From positions 1 through 64,000 of the forward strand of contig JAHIUD010000072.1 in assembly GCA_018817515.1 (NCBI GenBank): a stretch of DNA of 64,000 nt, written 5' to 3'. Each line of letters opens with the position of its first letter. The stretch's first letter is position 1. Under the pieces are notes generated by a model. The model searched no databases and had not been told where the DNA came from. It saw nothing but the letters and a program-made list of their open reading frames with translations. Positions 46,478-55,145 of this stretch are shown piece after piece. Made by a program: the position numbers and the translations under genes. Source of the DNA: Pseudomonadota bacterium (GTDB lineage: Bacteria; Desulfobacterota; Desulfovibrionia; Desulfovibrionales; Desulfovibrionaceae).

Positions 46478-47035
46478 ATGCGCGCGCGCATTCTGGCCAT
46501 GTCTCTGCTGCTCTGCCTGTGCTGGACCGCCCAGGCCCTGGCTGAGGCGAAGACGGCCTACACCATCGGACCGGAAGACGTTCTGGCCATCTCCGTATGG
46601 AAGGACGAGGCCCTGACCCGCGAGGTGGTGGTGCGCCCAGATGGCAAGATCTCCTTCCCGCTCATCGGCGACATCAACGTTCAGGGCCGCAGCGTCGAGG
46701 ATGTCCGCGCCGAGATCCAGGGCCGCATAGGCGAGTTCGTGCCCGGCTCCCCGGTGAGCGTCATGGCCATCCAGATCAAGAGCCCCAAGATCTACATCGT
46801 GGGCAAGGTGGGCCGCCCGGGCATGTACATCATGTTCGAGCGCATGACCGTCATGCAGGCCCTGGCCCTGGCCGGGGGCTTCACGCCCTTCTCCTCCACG
46901 GGCGACATCCTGATCCTGCGCCTGGCCGAAGGCAAGCAGCAGACCATGACCTTCGACTACGACGCCGTGGCCAAGGGCAAGCACCTGGAGCAGAACATCC
47001 TGCTCAACAAGGGCGACACCATCGTGGTGCCCTAG
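46478..47035 (+). CDS. Wza-type polysaccharide export protein
   Basis: The 185-residue precursor has a signal peptide (MRARILAMSLLLCLCWTAQALA) and a Poly_export domain beginning YTIGPEDVLAISVWKDEALTREVVVRPDGKISFPLIGDI, then one SLBB-like domain (KIYIVGKVGRPGMYIMFERMTVMQALALAGGF) ending KGDTIVVP. It is shorter than Wza and fits the export protein of exosortase/PEP-CTERM polysaccharide loci. It should act in the outer envelope as part of the EPS secretion channel. First gene of the plus-strand EPS operon. Confidence 0.9.
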   Translation: MRARILAMSLLLCLCWTAQALAEAKTAYTIGPEDVLAISVWKDEALTREVVVRPDGKISFPLIGDINVQGRSVEDVRAEIQGRIGEFVPGSPVSVMAIQIKSPKIYIVGKVGRPGMYIMFERMTVMQALALAGGFTPFSSTGDILILRLAEGKQQTMTFDYDAVAKGKHLEQNILLNKGDTIVVP

Positions 47036-47057
47036 CCACCGGACGGAAAAGCACTGC

Positions 47058-48227
47058 ATGTCGAGACAAACCGCATACGCACCCCGCACGCCCCTGGCTC
47101 TAGTCCTGGCCGGACTGGTCCTGGCCGGCCTGGGCGTCCTCGCCCGGCCAGGCGGCGCCCTGGCCTGGGAGACCGTCAAGGTCATGCCCACCATCTCCGT
47201 GCGTGAGACCTACGACAGCAACGTCAACTTCATGGGCAAGGGCGACTTCGAGAGCAGCGCAACGCCCGGCGTGCGCGTGGACGTGAAGCAGGAGCGCATG
47301 CGCGGCTGGGTCGTGGCCAAGGGCACTGCCTACAAGTACCTGCGCTTAAACGACTTCGACCGCATCGACCAGAACTACGAGGCAGGCATCGAGGTCAACG
47401 CCACGGAGAAGATCACCGCCAACCTGAAGGGCGGCATCATAGCCGACCACGCCTTCGGTTCCGCCCTGGACGAGACCGGCGAGCAGGCCCCGCGCAGGTC
47501 CTCACGGCAGGTGTACAGCATCAAGCCGAGCCTGACCCTGACCCTGGACGAGACCAACAGCCTGACCCTCTTTCATGCCTTCACCAAGACGGAATACGAC
47601 ACCAAAGACTACACCGACAGCATGAGCAACACCCTGGGCGGACTCTGGGGCCATCGCCTGAATGAGCGCACCCAGCTTTTGCTCCAGCTCTCCGGCTCCA
47701 TGGCCAGCACCCCCAGCGCGACCCAGGACAGCGTGTCCGGCATGGCCGGCTTCGAGTACGCCCTGGCCGAGACCGTCAAGGCCCGCGTGCTCGGCGGCGC
47801 AAGCTCCTTGCGCTCCAAGGTCGACGGACAGGAATCGCGCAAGGCCACCAGCTACGCCGCCGACACCTCGCTGGAGTGGCGGCTTGAGAAGCTGACCACC
47901 ACTGCCGCCTACAGCCGGGACATGACGCTGGGCATCACCGGCGATGACCTGGTGCGCGACAGGCTCTCCCTGAACCTCGCCCTGCGGACCACCGAGCGCC
48001 TGCGCCTGCTCCTGAACGGCAACATGGTGCTCTCAGAGAACACCTCCTCGGCCCAAAGCGCGCAGAAAAACCGCTGGACGGAGATATCGCCCGGCGCCTC
48101 GTACCAGGTGGGCGAAAACTCCTCCATGACCCTGGGCTACGCCTACGGTTCCTCCGAGGACAGGCTGAAGGACGAGACCAAGACGCGCAACCGGGTCTAC
48201 CTGGACTTCAGCATCGCCTTCCCCTAG
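47058..48227 (+). CDS. EPS-associated outer-membrane beta-barrel protein
   Basis: The 389-residue protein has a signal peptide ending around GGALA and a mature part of alternating polar/hydrophobic strands (VRETYDSNVNFMG, GWVVAKGTAYKYLRL, TLGYAYGSSEDR) ending in the aromatic-rich VYLDFSIAFP, a typical terminal beta-strand. It resembles the PEP-CTERM-associated outer-membrane proteins (TIGR03016-like). It may guide polysaccharide across the outer membrane. It lies between export and chain-length genes. Confidence 0.8.
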   Translation: MSRQTAYAPRTPLALVLAGLVLAGLGVLARPGGALAWETVKVMPTISVRETYDSNVNFMGKGDFESSATPGVRVDVKQERMRGWVVAKGTAYKYLRLNDFDRIDQNYEAGIEVNATEKITANLKGGIIADHAFGSALDETGEQAPRRSSRQVYSIKPSLTLTLDETNSLTLFHAFTKTEYDTKDYTDSMSNTLGGLWGHRLNERTQLLLQLSGSMASTPSATQDSVSGMAGFEYALAETVKARVLGGASSLRSKVDGQESRKATSYAADTSLEWRLEKLTTTAAYSRDMTLGITGDDLVRDRLSLNLALRTTERLRLLLNGNMVLSENTSSAQSAQKNRWTEISPGASYQVGENSSMTLGYAYGSSEDRLKDETKTRNRVYLDFSIAFP

Positions 48228-48271
48228 GCGACACAACGCACCGGCGCCCGCAAGGGCGCAGACCAAAGGAC

Positions 48272-50020
48272 ATGAGCATGCAGGCCAAGGCCGACATCAG
48301 AACCTACATCCAGATCGCCAGGCGCAGGCGCTACCAGATCCTGGTGCCAGCCCTGGTCATCTTCACGCTGAGCGTGCTGCTGGCCCTGCTCTTGCCGCCG
48401 GTCTACCGCTCCACGGCCACCGTGCTCATCGAGACACAGAACGTCTCCAAGGACTTCCTCCAGACCACCGTGTCCGGCTATGTGGAGCAGCGCCTGCAGT
48501 CCATCTCCCAGGTGGTGCTCGGGCGCGTGAATCTCATGAGCCTCATCAAGAAGATGGAGCTCTACACCGACCTGAAGGAAATGTTCACGGCGGAAGAGAT
48601 CGTTGCCAAGATGCAGAAGGATATCATCCTCGAGCCCGTGCAGACCGAAGTCAACAACCCCAGCGGCGGTCGCAGCGGCCCGGCCACCATCGCCTTCAAT
48701 ATCTCCTACGAGGGCCGCAACCCGAACAAGGTGGCCGAGGTGGCCAGCGAGCTGGCCTCCCTGTTCCTGCAAGAGAACCTGAAGTCCCGCGAGGAGACCG
48801 CCAAGGCCACCGTGGATTTTCTGGAAAAGCAGCTCGAAGACATCCGCCAGGAGATGCTGACCCTGGAAGGCAAAATTTCGGTGTTCAAGGAAGAGCACCT
48901 CACCGAGCTGCCCGAACTCATGCAGCTCAACATGCAGACCATGGAGAAGCTCGAGAAGGACAAGGCCAACCTCCAGGAGAACATCCGCTCGCTGCAGACG
49001 CGCAACGTCTACCTCGAAGGCCAGCTCGCCACCATCGACCCGCACCTGAGCGGGGGCGGAGGCGAGGGCCAGCGCATGGGCTCCCCGCGCGAGGAAAAGG
49101 AACGCCTGCGCCGCCGCTACATGTCCCTCAAGGCGACCTTGAGCGAGCAGCACCCGGACGTGGTCAAGGCCAAGCGCGAGTATGAGGCCGCGGGCAAGGA
49201 ACTCGGCGGCGGCCAGGACAACCGCTTCCTGGCCGAAGCCATCAAGGAGAAGCAGGCGCGCCTGGCCAGACTCTCCGAGACCTTGTCGGACAAGCACCCC
49301 GACGTGCTGGCCCTGAAGCGCGAGATAAGCGAACTGGAAAAGGCCCGGCAGGACACGCCCAAGGCTTCCTCGGCCTCGGCGGACGACGCCTCCAACCCGG
49401 CCTACATCAACATCAAGACCCAGATCGTCTCCACCGGCATGGAGATCCGCCGCGCCCAGTCCGACCTTGGACGCATAAGCTCGCTGCAGGCCGAATACCA
49501 GCGCCGCCTGGAGGGCACGCCCAGGGTCGAGCAGGAGTACCAGTCGCTCAACCGCGACTACGAGAGCGCCAAGCTCAAGTACAACGAGCTGGCCAACCGC
49601 GTCATGGCCGCCCGCGAATCAAAGGGGCTGGAGGAAAGCCAGATCGGCGACAAGTTCACGCTCATCGCCCCGCCCCTGGTGCCCGAAAAGCCCGTGAAGC
49701 CGCAGCGCATGCTGATCATCCTGGCCGGGTTCGTCCTGGCCCTCGGCTCCGGCGGCGGCCTGGCCATGCTGCTGGAGGCCCTGGACCAGAGCGTCTCGAC
49801 CCCGGAGGACCTGGCCGCCCTCACGGGCAGGCCGCCCCTGGCAGCCATCCCCTATCTGCCCACCCCGGCGGAGCTCAAGGCCAAGTCCAGGCGCAAGCGC
49901 ATCATCCTCGCGGTCATCGCAGGCGGCTTCGTGGGCCTGCTGTTGCTGGCGCACTTCTTCTTCATGCCGCTCGACCTGCTGCTCCTTGGGCTTTCCCGCC
50001 GGATGAGCGCCATATTCTAA
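48272..50020 (+). CDS. Wzz/GumC-type polysaccharide chain-length determinant
   Basis: The 582-residue inner-membrane protein has an N-terminal Wzz domain with one TM helix (ILVPALVIFTLSVLLALLLPPVYRSTATVLIE), a large periplasmic region with long coiled coils (KSREETAKATVDFLEKQLEDIRQEM, NLQENIRSLQTRNVYLEGQL), a GNVR-like segment (PRVEQEYQSLNRDYESAKLKYNEL) and TM helices near the C-terminus (MLIILAGFVLALGSGGGLAMLLEAL, IILAVIAGGFVGLLLLAHFFF). There is no fused kinase; that is the next gene. It regulates EPS polymer length in the exosortase-associated locus. Confidence 0.9.
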   Translation: MSMQAKADIRTYIQIARRRRYQILVPALVIFTLSVLLALLLPPVYRSTATVLIETQNVSKDFLQTTVSGYVEQRLQSISQVVLGRVNLMSLIKKMELYTDLKEMFTAEEIVAKMQKDIILEPVQTEVNNPSGGRSGPATIAFNISYEGRNPNKVAEVASELASLFLQENLKSREETAKATVDFLEKQLEDIRQEMLTLEGKISVFKEEHLTELPELMQLNMQTMEKLEKDKANLQENIRSLQTRNVYLEGQLATIDPHLSGGGGEGQRMGSPREEKERLRRRYMSLKATLSEQHPDVVKAKREYEAAGKELGGGQDNRFLAEAIKEKQARLARLSETLSDKHPDVLALKREISELEKARQDTPKASSASADDASNPAYINIKTQIVSTGMEIRRAQSDLGRISSLQAEYQRRLEGTPRVEQEYQSLNRDYESAKLKYNELANRVMAARESKGLEESQIGDKFTLIAPPLVPEKPVKPQRMLIILAGFVLALGSGGGLAMLLEALDQSVSTPEDLAALTGRPPLAAIPYLPTPAELKAKSRRKRIILAVIAGGFVGLLLLAHFFFMPLDLLLLGLSRRMSAIF

Positions 50021-50068
50021 CGGACACGCGAAATTAACCCGCCGACGCTGTCGGCTCTGGAAGAGCAT

Positions 50069-50863
50069 ATGAGCAAGATCACCAAGGCCCTGGACAGGGC
50101 CAAGCAGGAGCGCGGCACCCCCGCAGGCGAGCCGCAGAGGCCGCCCGCAGCGCCGCCAGCGCCGCCGCCAAAGCCGGAGCACGTCAACTACACCCAGACC
50201 CAGGTGGTGGAGCAGCCGCTGACGCCCATGAGCGCCGGACGCATGCTCTCCCACGTGGACGACCCCGCCCTGGCCGACTACTACAGCATGCTGCGCACCC
50301 AGGTGCTGCACCAGACCCGCGAAAAGGGCCACAACATCATCATGGTCACCAGCGTGGGCAAGGGCGAGGGCAAGACCCTCACGGCCATCAACCTCGCCAT
50401 CAGCATGGCCAAGGAGTCGGTGCAGACGGCTCTTTTGGTCGACACCAACCTGCGCGACCCCAAGGTGGCCGAGTACATGGGGCTGAATAACGACCGGGGC
50501 CTGTCGGACCACATGCTCGACGACGTGCCGGTGCACACCCTGCTCATCAACCCCGGCATGAAGAAGCTCGTGGTGCTGCCTGCGGGGCGGCCCATCAGCG
50601 GGGCCACGGAGATCCTGGGCTCGCCCAAGATGCGCGACCTGGTCAAGGAGATGAAGGCCAAGTACCCGGAACGCTACGTCATCTTCGATTGCCCGCATCT
50701 GCTGGACATGCCCGATGCTTTGGTGTTCTCCTCCTTTGTGGACCAGGTGCTGCTGGTGGTGGAGGCAGGCAAGACCACACGCCGCGACATCCGCCGCACC
50801 ATGGAGCTGTTGCAGGGCAAGTCCCTGCTCGGCATCGTCATGAACAAGGTTCCCAAGGACTAG
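50069..50863 (+). CDS. CpsD/CapB-type tyrosine kinase-like ATPase
   Basis: The 264-residue protein has the BY-kinase core: Walker A in VTSVGKGEGKTLTAINLAI, Walker A' ALLVDTNLRDPKV, Walker B YVIFDCPHLLD. The N-terminal MSKITKALDRAKQER and Pro/Ala-rich linker are typical of the exosortase-linked kinase family (TIGR03018-like). The Tyr-rich C-terminal cluster of CpsD is absent, and the second Asp of the usual DxDxR Walker A' motif is Asn here (DTNLR). It pairs with the preceding chain-length protein. Confidence 0.88.
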   Translation: MSKITKALDRAKQERGTPAGEPQRPPAAPPAPPPKPEHVNYTQTQVVEQPLTPMSAGRMLSHVDDPALADYYSMLRTQVLHQTREKGHNIIMVTSVGKGEGKTLTAINLAISMAKESVQTALLVDTNLRDPKVAEYMGLNNDRGLSDHMLDDVPVHTLLINPGMKKLVVLPAGRPISGATEILGSPKMRDLVKEMKAKYPERYVIFDCPHLLDMPDALVFSSFVDQVLLVVEAGKTTRRDIRRTMELLQGKSLLGIVMNKVPKD

Positions 50864-50905
50864 CCCCGGCCCTCCCGACAGCGTAGCGGAGCGTGTAGCG
50901 ACATC

Positions 50906-52033
50906 ATGTACAACGAGTTTTTCGGATTCACCAACACGCCCTTCGACATCGTCCCCAACCCGGACTTCCTGTTTTTGAGCCAGCGGCACAAGACCGCCCT
51001 GGATCATCTGGAATACGGGCTGACCAGCGGTGCGAGCTTCATCCTGCTCACCGGGGAGATCGGCACGGGCAAGACCACCCTGGTGCGCGAGGTGCTGCGG
51101 CGCTGCGTGCCCAGTGAGACCGAGGTCGCCCTGGTCTTCCAGACCAACGTCAGCGCCGAACAGCTCCTGAACATGCTCTTGACCGAGTTCGAACTGCCCA
51201 CCCACCCCGGCGACAAGCCTGCGGCCCTGGACCAGATCAACCAGTTCCTGGTGCAGAAGTACAGCCAGAACCGCAAGGTGCTCATCGTCGTCGACGAGGC
51301 CCAGAACCTCTCGCCCGAGGCCCTGGAAGAGCTGCGCATGCTGAGCAACCTGCAAAGCGACGACCGCATGCTATTGCAGGTGCTGCTGGTGGGCCAGCCG
51401 CAGCTCAAGCGCAAGCTGCTCGACCCCGGCCTGGCCCAGTTCGCCCAGCGCATCGGCGTGAACTACCATCTCACGGGCTTAAGCGACGAGGAGACCGTGG
51501 AGTACATCAGCTACCGCCTGACCAAGTCCGGCGGCCAGCCGGACCTCTTCAGCCCCGAGGCCACCGCCCTGGTGCAGCAGGCCAGCCTCGGCGTGCCGCG
51601 CTCCATCAACCTCATCTGCGGCAGCGCGCTGCTCTACGCCTTTGCAGACCAGCAGCACACCGTCAGCCGGGAGCACGTGGCCCAGGTGGTGGAGGACAAG
51701 AGCGGCCTTGGTGTTGCCGGGCAACAGCCCTGGGAGCGCCTGACGCCGGGGCTGGAGCCTGCCGCCGCGCAGCCCCAGCTGGCCCAGGCGGCCTTCGCCC
51801 AGGCCACGGAGACCAACCAACGCCTGGGGGCCATGGAGGGCGACCTGCGGACCCTGCTCAACTCCTTCGGCTCCTACCAGGACGAGCTGACCCGGCGCAT
51901 CGAGAGCATCCAGGAGCATGAGCGCAAGACCAGCCAGGAGCTTGCCGCGCGCTGCGCGAGGCTGGAGAACGTGGTCCGCCGCGTGGCAGCGCCGCTCGTG
52001 GAGCAGGCCAAAAAGGCCAAGGAAGATCAATAG
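50906..52033 (+). CDS. Exosortase-system-associated AAA ATPase (ExeA/GspA-like)
   Basis: The 375-residue protein has MYNEFFGFTNTPFDIVPNPDFLFLSQRHKTALDHLEYGL, a Walker A (LTGEIGTGKTTL) and Walker B (VLIVVDEAQNL), and a sensor region GQPQLKRKL. This is the MSHA biogenesis/ExeA-like ATPase present in PEP-CTERM loci (TIGR03015-like). The C-terminal 90 residues are Gln/Ala-rich with a coiled coil (LTRRIESIQEHERKTSQELAARCARLENVV). It is the last gene before an AT-rich gap. Confidence 0.9.
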   Translation: MYNEFFGFTNTPFDIVPNPDFLFLSQRHKTALDHLEYGLTSGASFILLTGEIGTGKTTLVREVLRRCVPSETEVALVFQTNVSAEQLLNMLLTEFELPTHPGDKPAALDQINQFLVQKYSQNRKVLIVVDEAQNLSPEALEELRMLSNLQSDDRMLLQVLLVGQPQLKRKLLDPGLAQFAQRIGVNYHLTGLSDEETVEYISYRLTKSGGQPDLFSPEATALVQQASLGVPRSINLICGSALLYAFADQQHTVSREHVAQVVEDKSGLGVAGQQPWERLTPGLEPAAAQPQLAQAAFAQATETNQRLGAMEGDLRTLLNSFGSYQDELTRRIESIQEHERKTSQELAARCARLENVVRRVAAPLVEQAKKAKEDQ

Positions 52034-52593
52034 GCCCCCAAGCTTTCCCGTCTAAGGCAACACGTCAGCAATTTGTCCAGCGTCTATCGATAGAGAATTT
52101 CTATTTTAGAATAGATAGATCACTCATAAAATCTATCTAAAGCGGCTTTCAGGGGCTGAAAACAGGCTTGCTTGACCCCGGCGGACAAAACATCGACATC
52201 CATCAATAGCTGAGATTCGATATGCGTGACATATTGCACTCTCACTATTCCAAGCAGATTGCCATTTTGCTCACCCATTGCACCTAAAGAGCGCCATCAG
52301 CAAGACCGATGAGACGTCTAACATTTCGGGGATCAGTCGGCACGTTCGGATGTGTCAACCACGCCCTTCAAGACCACTCTTGTATTACACCCGCGACCCA
52401 ATCCGTAACAGGTTACACGAATCCTCCCAGGAGTATGGCTCGCGCAAACAACCAGAATCACAGTCAAAATTTTAATTGGTAATTTTTATGGAATAGTTGC
52501 GCTGATCAACGGCCAATAGTATTGACATGCATCGCAGGACTTGGTTATACGATCTATACCAAACGAGTTGATCCAGCCCATGGGGGGGAGCGG
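52034..52593. other. AT-rich 560-base intergenic region with inverted repeats
   Basis: The first half contains TAGATAGAT (52112-52120) and ATCTATCTA (52131-52139) as a perfect 9-bp inverted repeat with a 10-base loop, an adjacent TCTATT-ttag-AATAGA, and CTATCGATAG. The second half leads to the promoter of the PEP-CTERM genes. The single ORF in it (52278-52475) is not convincing. Confidence 0.65.
52522..52551 (+). promoter_or_regulatory. Candidate promoter of the PEP-CTERM gene cluster
   Basis: Perfect TTGACA, 18-base spacer, TATACG; expected transcription start about 36 bases upstream of the first PEP-CTERM gene. It is a sigma70-type match, not a sigma54 site. Confidence 0.55.
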
Positions 52594-53205
52594 ATGATGA
52601 AAGCGTTGACCAAGAGCTTGGCTCTACTGGCCCTGAGCCTGCTCCTCAGTGCTCCACTCGCAGGCGGCGCCTTGGCCAGCAATTACTACCCCAACGACAT
52701 CAACACGCTGTCGACCTTCCTCTCCGGGGCGGCTTACACCCAGTATACCGGCGCGCCCCTTACCGGGGCCTATGACCTGACGCCCCTGGGCTTCGAGGCT
52801 GGCGACACCATCCAGTTCAAATCCGCCGTCGCCGGGGACGTCCTGTTCACCAACAAGAATCTGGCCGCCGAGTTCGCCAAGGGCTGGAAGACGGCCGATC
52901 TGGGCAGCGCCATTTTCAACGACCTCACCACAACCCTGAAGACGAGCGTCAACGACCTGAACAGGGTGGCGGTGCTGCAACTGACCCAGGCCTGGACCTT
53001 GAGCAGCGGCCTGACCCTGAACGCCGGCACCCTTATTCTTGGCCTCAATGACGACGGCTCCAAGGACGGCGACTTCGACGACTTCATCCTCGCCGCCAAG
53101 GCCGCGCCCACGCCCGTTCCCGGCGCGGTGTGGCTGCTGGGCAGCGGGCTGCTCGGCATCATGGGCTTCAAGCGCACGCGCAAGGCCCTCGCGGTCCAGT
53201 CTTAA
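52594..53205 (+). CDS. PEP-CTERM-like exported protein, paralog A
   Basis: Starting at 52594 (GGGGAG upstream), the 203-residue precursor has a signal peptide (MMKALTKSLALLALSLLLSAPLAGGALA), a beta-rich domain (DTIQFKSAVAGDVLFTNKNLA), an acidic GLNDDGSKDGDFDDFILAA segment and a C-terminal sorting signal PTPVPGAVWLLGSGLLGIMGFKRTRK. The signal has motif, one TM helix and basic tail as in exosortase substrates; the motif resembles the VPLPA/PEP-CTERM type. The acidic segment recalls a DUF4114-like calcium site. It is similar to the next gene. Confidence 0.85.
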   Translation: MMKALTKSLALLALSLLLSAPLAGGALASNYYPNDINTLSTFLSGAAYTQYTGAPLTGAYDLTPLGFEAGDTIQFKSAVAGDVLFTNKNLAAEFAKGWKTADLGSAIFNDLTTTLKTSVNDLNRVAVLQLTQAWTLSSGLTLNAGTLILGLNDDGSKDGDFDDFILAAKAAPTPVPGAVWLLGSGLLGIMGFKRTRKALAVQS

Positions 53206-53225
53206 AGAGAATGGCGGAGAGGAAT

Positions 53226-53846
53226 ATGCGCGGATTGAAGAAATGGATCGGCACAGCGGCCCTGCTTGCCGCGCTGACTCTTGGAGCCTTTGCCGAGGCC
53301 CAAGCCAGCTACACCACTCCCGCAGACTGGTATCCCTACGACATCACGGACCTCAAGACCTTCATGAAGGGCGCGAAGTATGCGGACGTCTCCGGCACTG
53401 CGCTCAGCGGCGTGTATAATGTCACCGCCCTGGCCTACCAGTCCTACCTCACCGACCAGTTCCGCGACTCCAGCAAGGACGTGTTGTTCACCAACAACCT
53501 GACCTCCGGCTACGGCACCAAAACCGCTGACCTGACCAGCGCCAGCTTCCGCACCACCGGCCTGTACGGCAATGCCAACCTCGACTTCGTCACCCTGCTG
53601 ACGGATGCGACCCGGGTCCATATTTACGAACTGACCAAGGACTGGGCCCAGATGGGGCTGACCGCCGGCACCCTGATCATCGGCATGAACGATGACGGCA
53701 TAAAGAACGCCTGCACCGACGATTTTGACGACTTCATCCTGGCCGCGTCCAAGGCCGCGCCCACGCCCGTTCCTGGTGCCGTGTGGCTGCTCGGCAGCGG
53801 CCTGCTGGGCATGATGGGCTTTAAGCGGGCACGCAAGAAGGCCTGA
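53226..53846 (+). CDS. PEP-CTERM-like exported protein, paralog B
   Basis: From the ATG at 53226 (GAGAGG upstream), 206 residues with signal peptide (MRGLKKWIGTAALLAALTLGAFAEAQA). YPYDITDLKTFMKGAKYADVSGTALSGVYNVT aligns with YPNDINTLSTFLSGAAYTQYTGAPLTGAYDLT of the preceding protein, so the two are tandem duplicates. It shares the acidic NDDG...DDFDDFILAAS motif and PTPVPGAVWLLGSGLLGMMGFKRARK sorting signal. An additional Cys (NACTDD) lies in the acidic segment. Confidence 0.85.
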   Translation: MRGLKKWIGTAALLAALTLGAFAEAQASYTTPADWYPYDITDLKTFMKGAKYADVSGTALSGVYNVTALAYQSYLTDQFRDSSKDVLFTNNLTSGYGTKTADLTSASFRTTGLYGNANLDFVTLLTDATRVHIYELTKDWAQMGLTAGTLIIGMNDDGIKNACTDDFDDFILAASKAAPTPVPGAVWLLGSGLLGMMGFKRARKKA

Positions 53847-53891
53847 GGCCCAAGCTTGCAAGACGTTTCGCCACTTGCTTGACCTTGGGCC
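53847..53891. repeat. Inverted repeat between PEP-CTERM genes B and C
   Basis: GGCCCAAG (53847-53854) and CTTGGGCC (53884-53891) pair, with an inner GCAAG/CTTGC stem. It begins one base after the stop of gene B. There is no T-run, so an mRNA-stabilising or processing role is more likely than termination. Confidence 0.6.
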
Positions 53892-53942
53892 ATGGCCCAG
53901 CTTCCGCCACGATGACGACAACCTACATGGGGGATGAGCGAT

Positions 53943-54527
53943 ATGAAGAAAGCACTGGTCACCACATGCCTGAGTCTCGTGATGCTTCTGGCCGTCGCCG
54001 CCAGCGGCTACGCCTCTGTCTGGACCGCCACCGACGGCGTCGGCACGACCTACGTCAAGCCCACCAGCCTGACGCCGGGGTCCAACGCCTGGAGCAGCGG
54101 CCCGGTGGAAGTGAGCGCTTCTGCCCTCGCAGGCCTGTCGAATCTCCTGTTCACCTTTGACTACATCGCGGTGGGCTCCTGGGACAGCGTGGCTGGCACC
54201 AAGCCGGACAAGCAGGCGACCGTTGACCACTTCTTCGTCAGCATCTTCAACGGTGTCGACACGTTGACGTATGAAAGCATCGTGGACCAGAACCTGCCCA
54301 CCGACTCGCAGGCCGTGCACCTGGAATACCTGCTGCCGAAGATCGCCGGAACGTACGTCTTCCAGGCCATCGGCCAGATGACCGCCACCGACGAGAAGTG
54401 GATACTCTCCGGCGCTTCGCTGGGCTCCAGCTCCACCCCGACCCCGGTCCCCGGCGCGGTGTGGATGCTCGGCAGCGGCCTTCTGGGCCTCATGGGCTTC
54501 AAGCGCGCGCGCAAGAACGCCGCCTAG
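53943..54527 (+). CDS. PEP-CTERM-like exported protein C
   Basis: From the ATG at 53943 the 194-residue precursor has a signal peptide (MKKALVTTCLSLVMLLAVAASGYA), a beta-sandwich-like domain (LLFTFDYIAVGSWDS, VDHFFVSIFNGVDTL, GTYVFQAIGQMTATDEKWILSGASLGSS) and the C-terminal PTPVPGAVWMLGSGLLGLMGFKRARK. The body is unrelated to proteins A and B, but the sorting signal is nearly identical, implying a common processing enzyme. Confidence 0.85.
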   Translation: MKKALVTTCLSLVMLLAVAASGYASVWTATDGVGTTYVKPTSLTPGSNAWSSGPVEVSASALAGLSNLLFTFDYIAVGSWDSVAGTKPDKQATVDHFFVSIFNGVDTLTYESIVDQNLPTDSQAVHLEYLLPKIAGTYVFQAIGQMTATDEKWILSGASLGSSSTPTPVPGAVWMLGSGLLGLMGFKRARKNAA

Positions 54528-54539
54528 ATTGTTTTTCCT

Positions 54540-54584
54540 CCGGCCATGGCCCCGGGAGCGGTGCTCCCAGAAGGTCATGGCCGG
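54540..54584. repeat. Nested inverted repeat before the RHH-PilZ gene
   Basis: CCGGCCATG (54540-54548) pairs with CATGGCCGG (54576-54584) and encloses GGGAGC-ggt-GCTCCC (54554-54568). No T-run follows on the plus strand. It could be an RNA stability element or a regulator target. Confidence 0.65.
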
Positions 54585-54656
54585 ATGTCTGGAACAGAAA
54601 CGCGCCGCTCAAAGCGACGCCGCTACAACAAGCATACCCCAAGCGAGGAGTCGACC

Positions 54657-55145
54657 GTGAAGCTGAACAAAGACGTCACCATCTGCTTTCGCACCAGCGC
54701 GAAACTCCAGGCAGGCTTGAAGGCTGCGGCAGAACGTGAGCAGCTCAACGTTTCCGGCCTCATCAACTCCCTGCTGACCGACTTCCTCAACGCCAAGACC
54801 GGCAGCGACAAGCGTCGCCACAACCGCAAGGACGCCAGCATTCCGGTTATCATCAATGGCGAGACCACCACCGGCACGGTGCTGCTTACAGGCACCATCC
54901 AGGATGTCTCCCTTGGCGGCGTGCGCATCGCCATCCCCAAGCACGAGCAGGCCACCCTGGTCATCAACGCACAGGCCAGCAATTTCGAGATCGTCTTCCG
55001 CCTGCCTGATGGCAGCACCCGCCCGGTCAGCATGACCTGCAAGCCCTCCCGTGTGAGCAAGGTCGGCGAAGACCTGCACATTGGCGCGGCCTTCCAGGAC
55101 GGCGACCTGCAAAGCTACTTCGAGATCCAGAGCTTCCTGATGTAG
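54657..55145 (+). CDS. Ribbon-helix-helix / PilZ fusion protein
   Basis: GTG at 54657 with GAGGAG six bases upstream gives 162 residues; the tracked start is 37 codons earlier in a basic non-coding stretch. Residues 4-45 (KDVTICFRTSAKLQAGLKAA..., LNVSGLINSLLTDFL) fit an RHH DNA-binding fold: strand, helix, helix with G/S turn. Residues 53-155 fit a PilZ domain with RRHNR (RxxxR, 53-57) and DVSLGG (DxSxxG, 83-88), both needed for cyclic-di-GMP. A cyclic-di-GMP-responsive transcription factor is inferred. It follows three PEP-CTERM genes and precedes the sugar transferase gene. Confidence 0.8.
   Translation: MKLNKDVTICFRTSAKLQAGLKAAAEREQLNVSGLINSLLTDFLNAKTGSDKRRHNRKDASIPVIINGETTTGTVLLTGTIQDVSLGGVRIAIPKHEQATLVINAQASNFEIVFRLPDGSTRPVSMTCKPSRVSKVGEDLHIGAAFQDGDLQSYFEIQSFLM

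Noticed and set aside
52278-52475. 65-codon ORF in the gap before the PEP-CTERM genes
   Set aside because: No ribosome-binding site, codon use unlike the genome, no motif.
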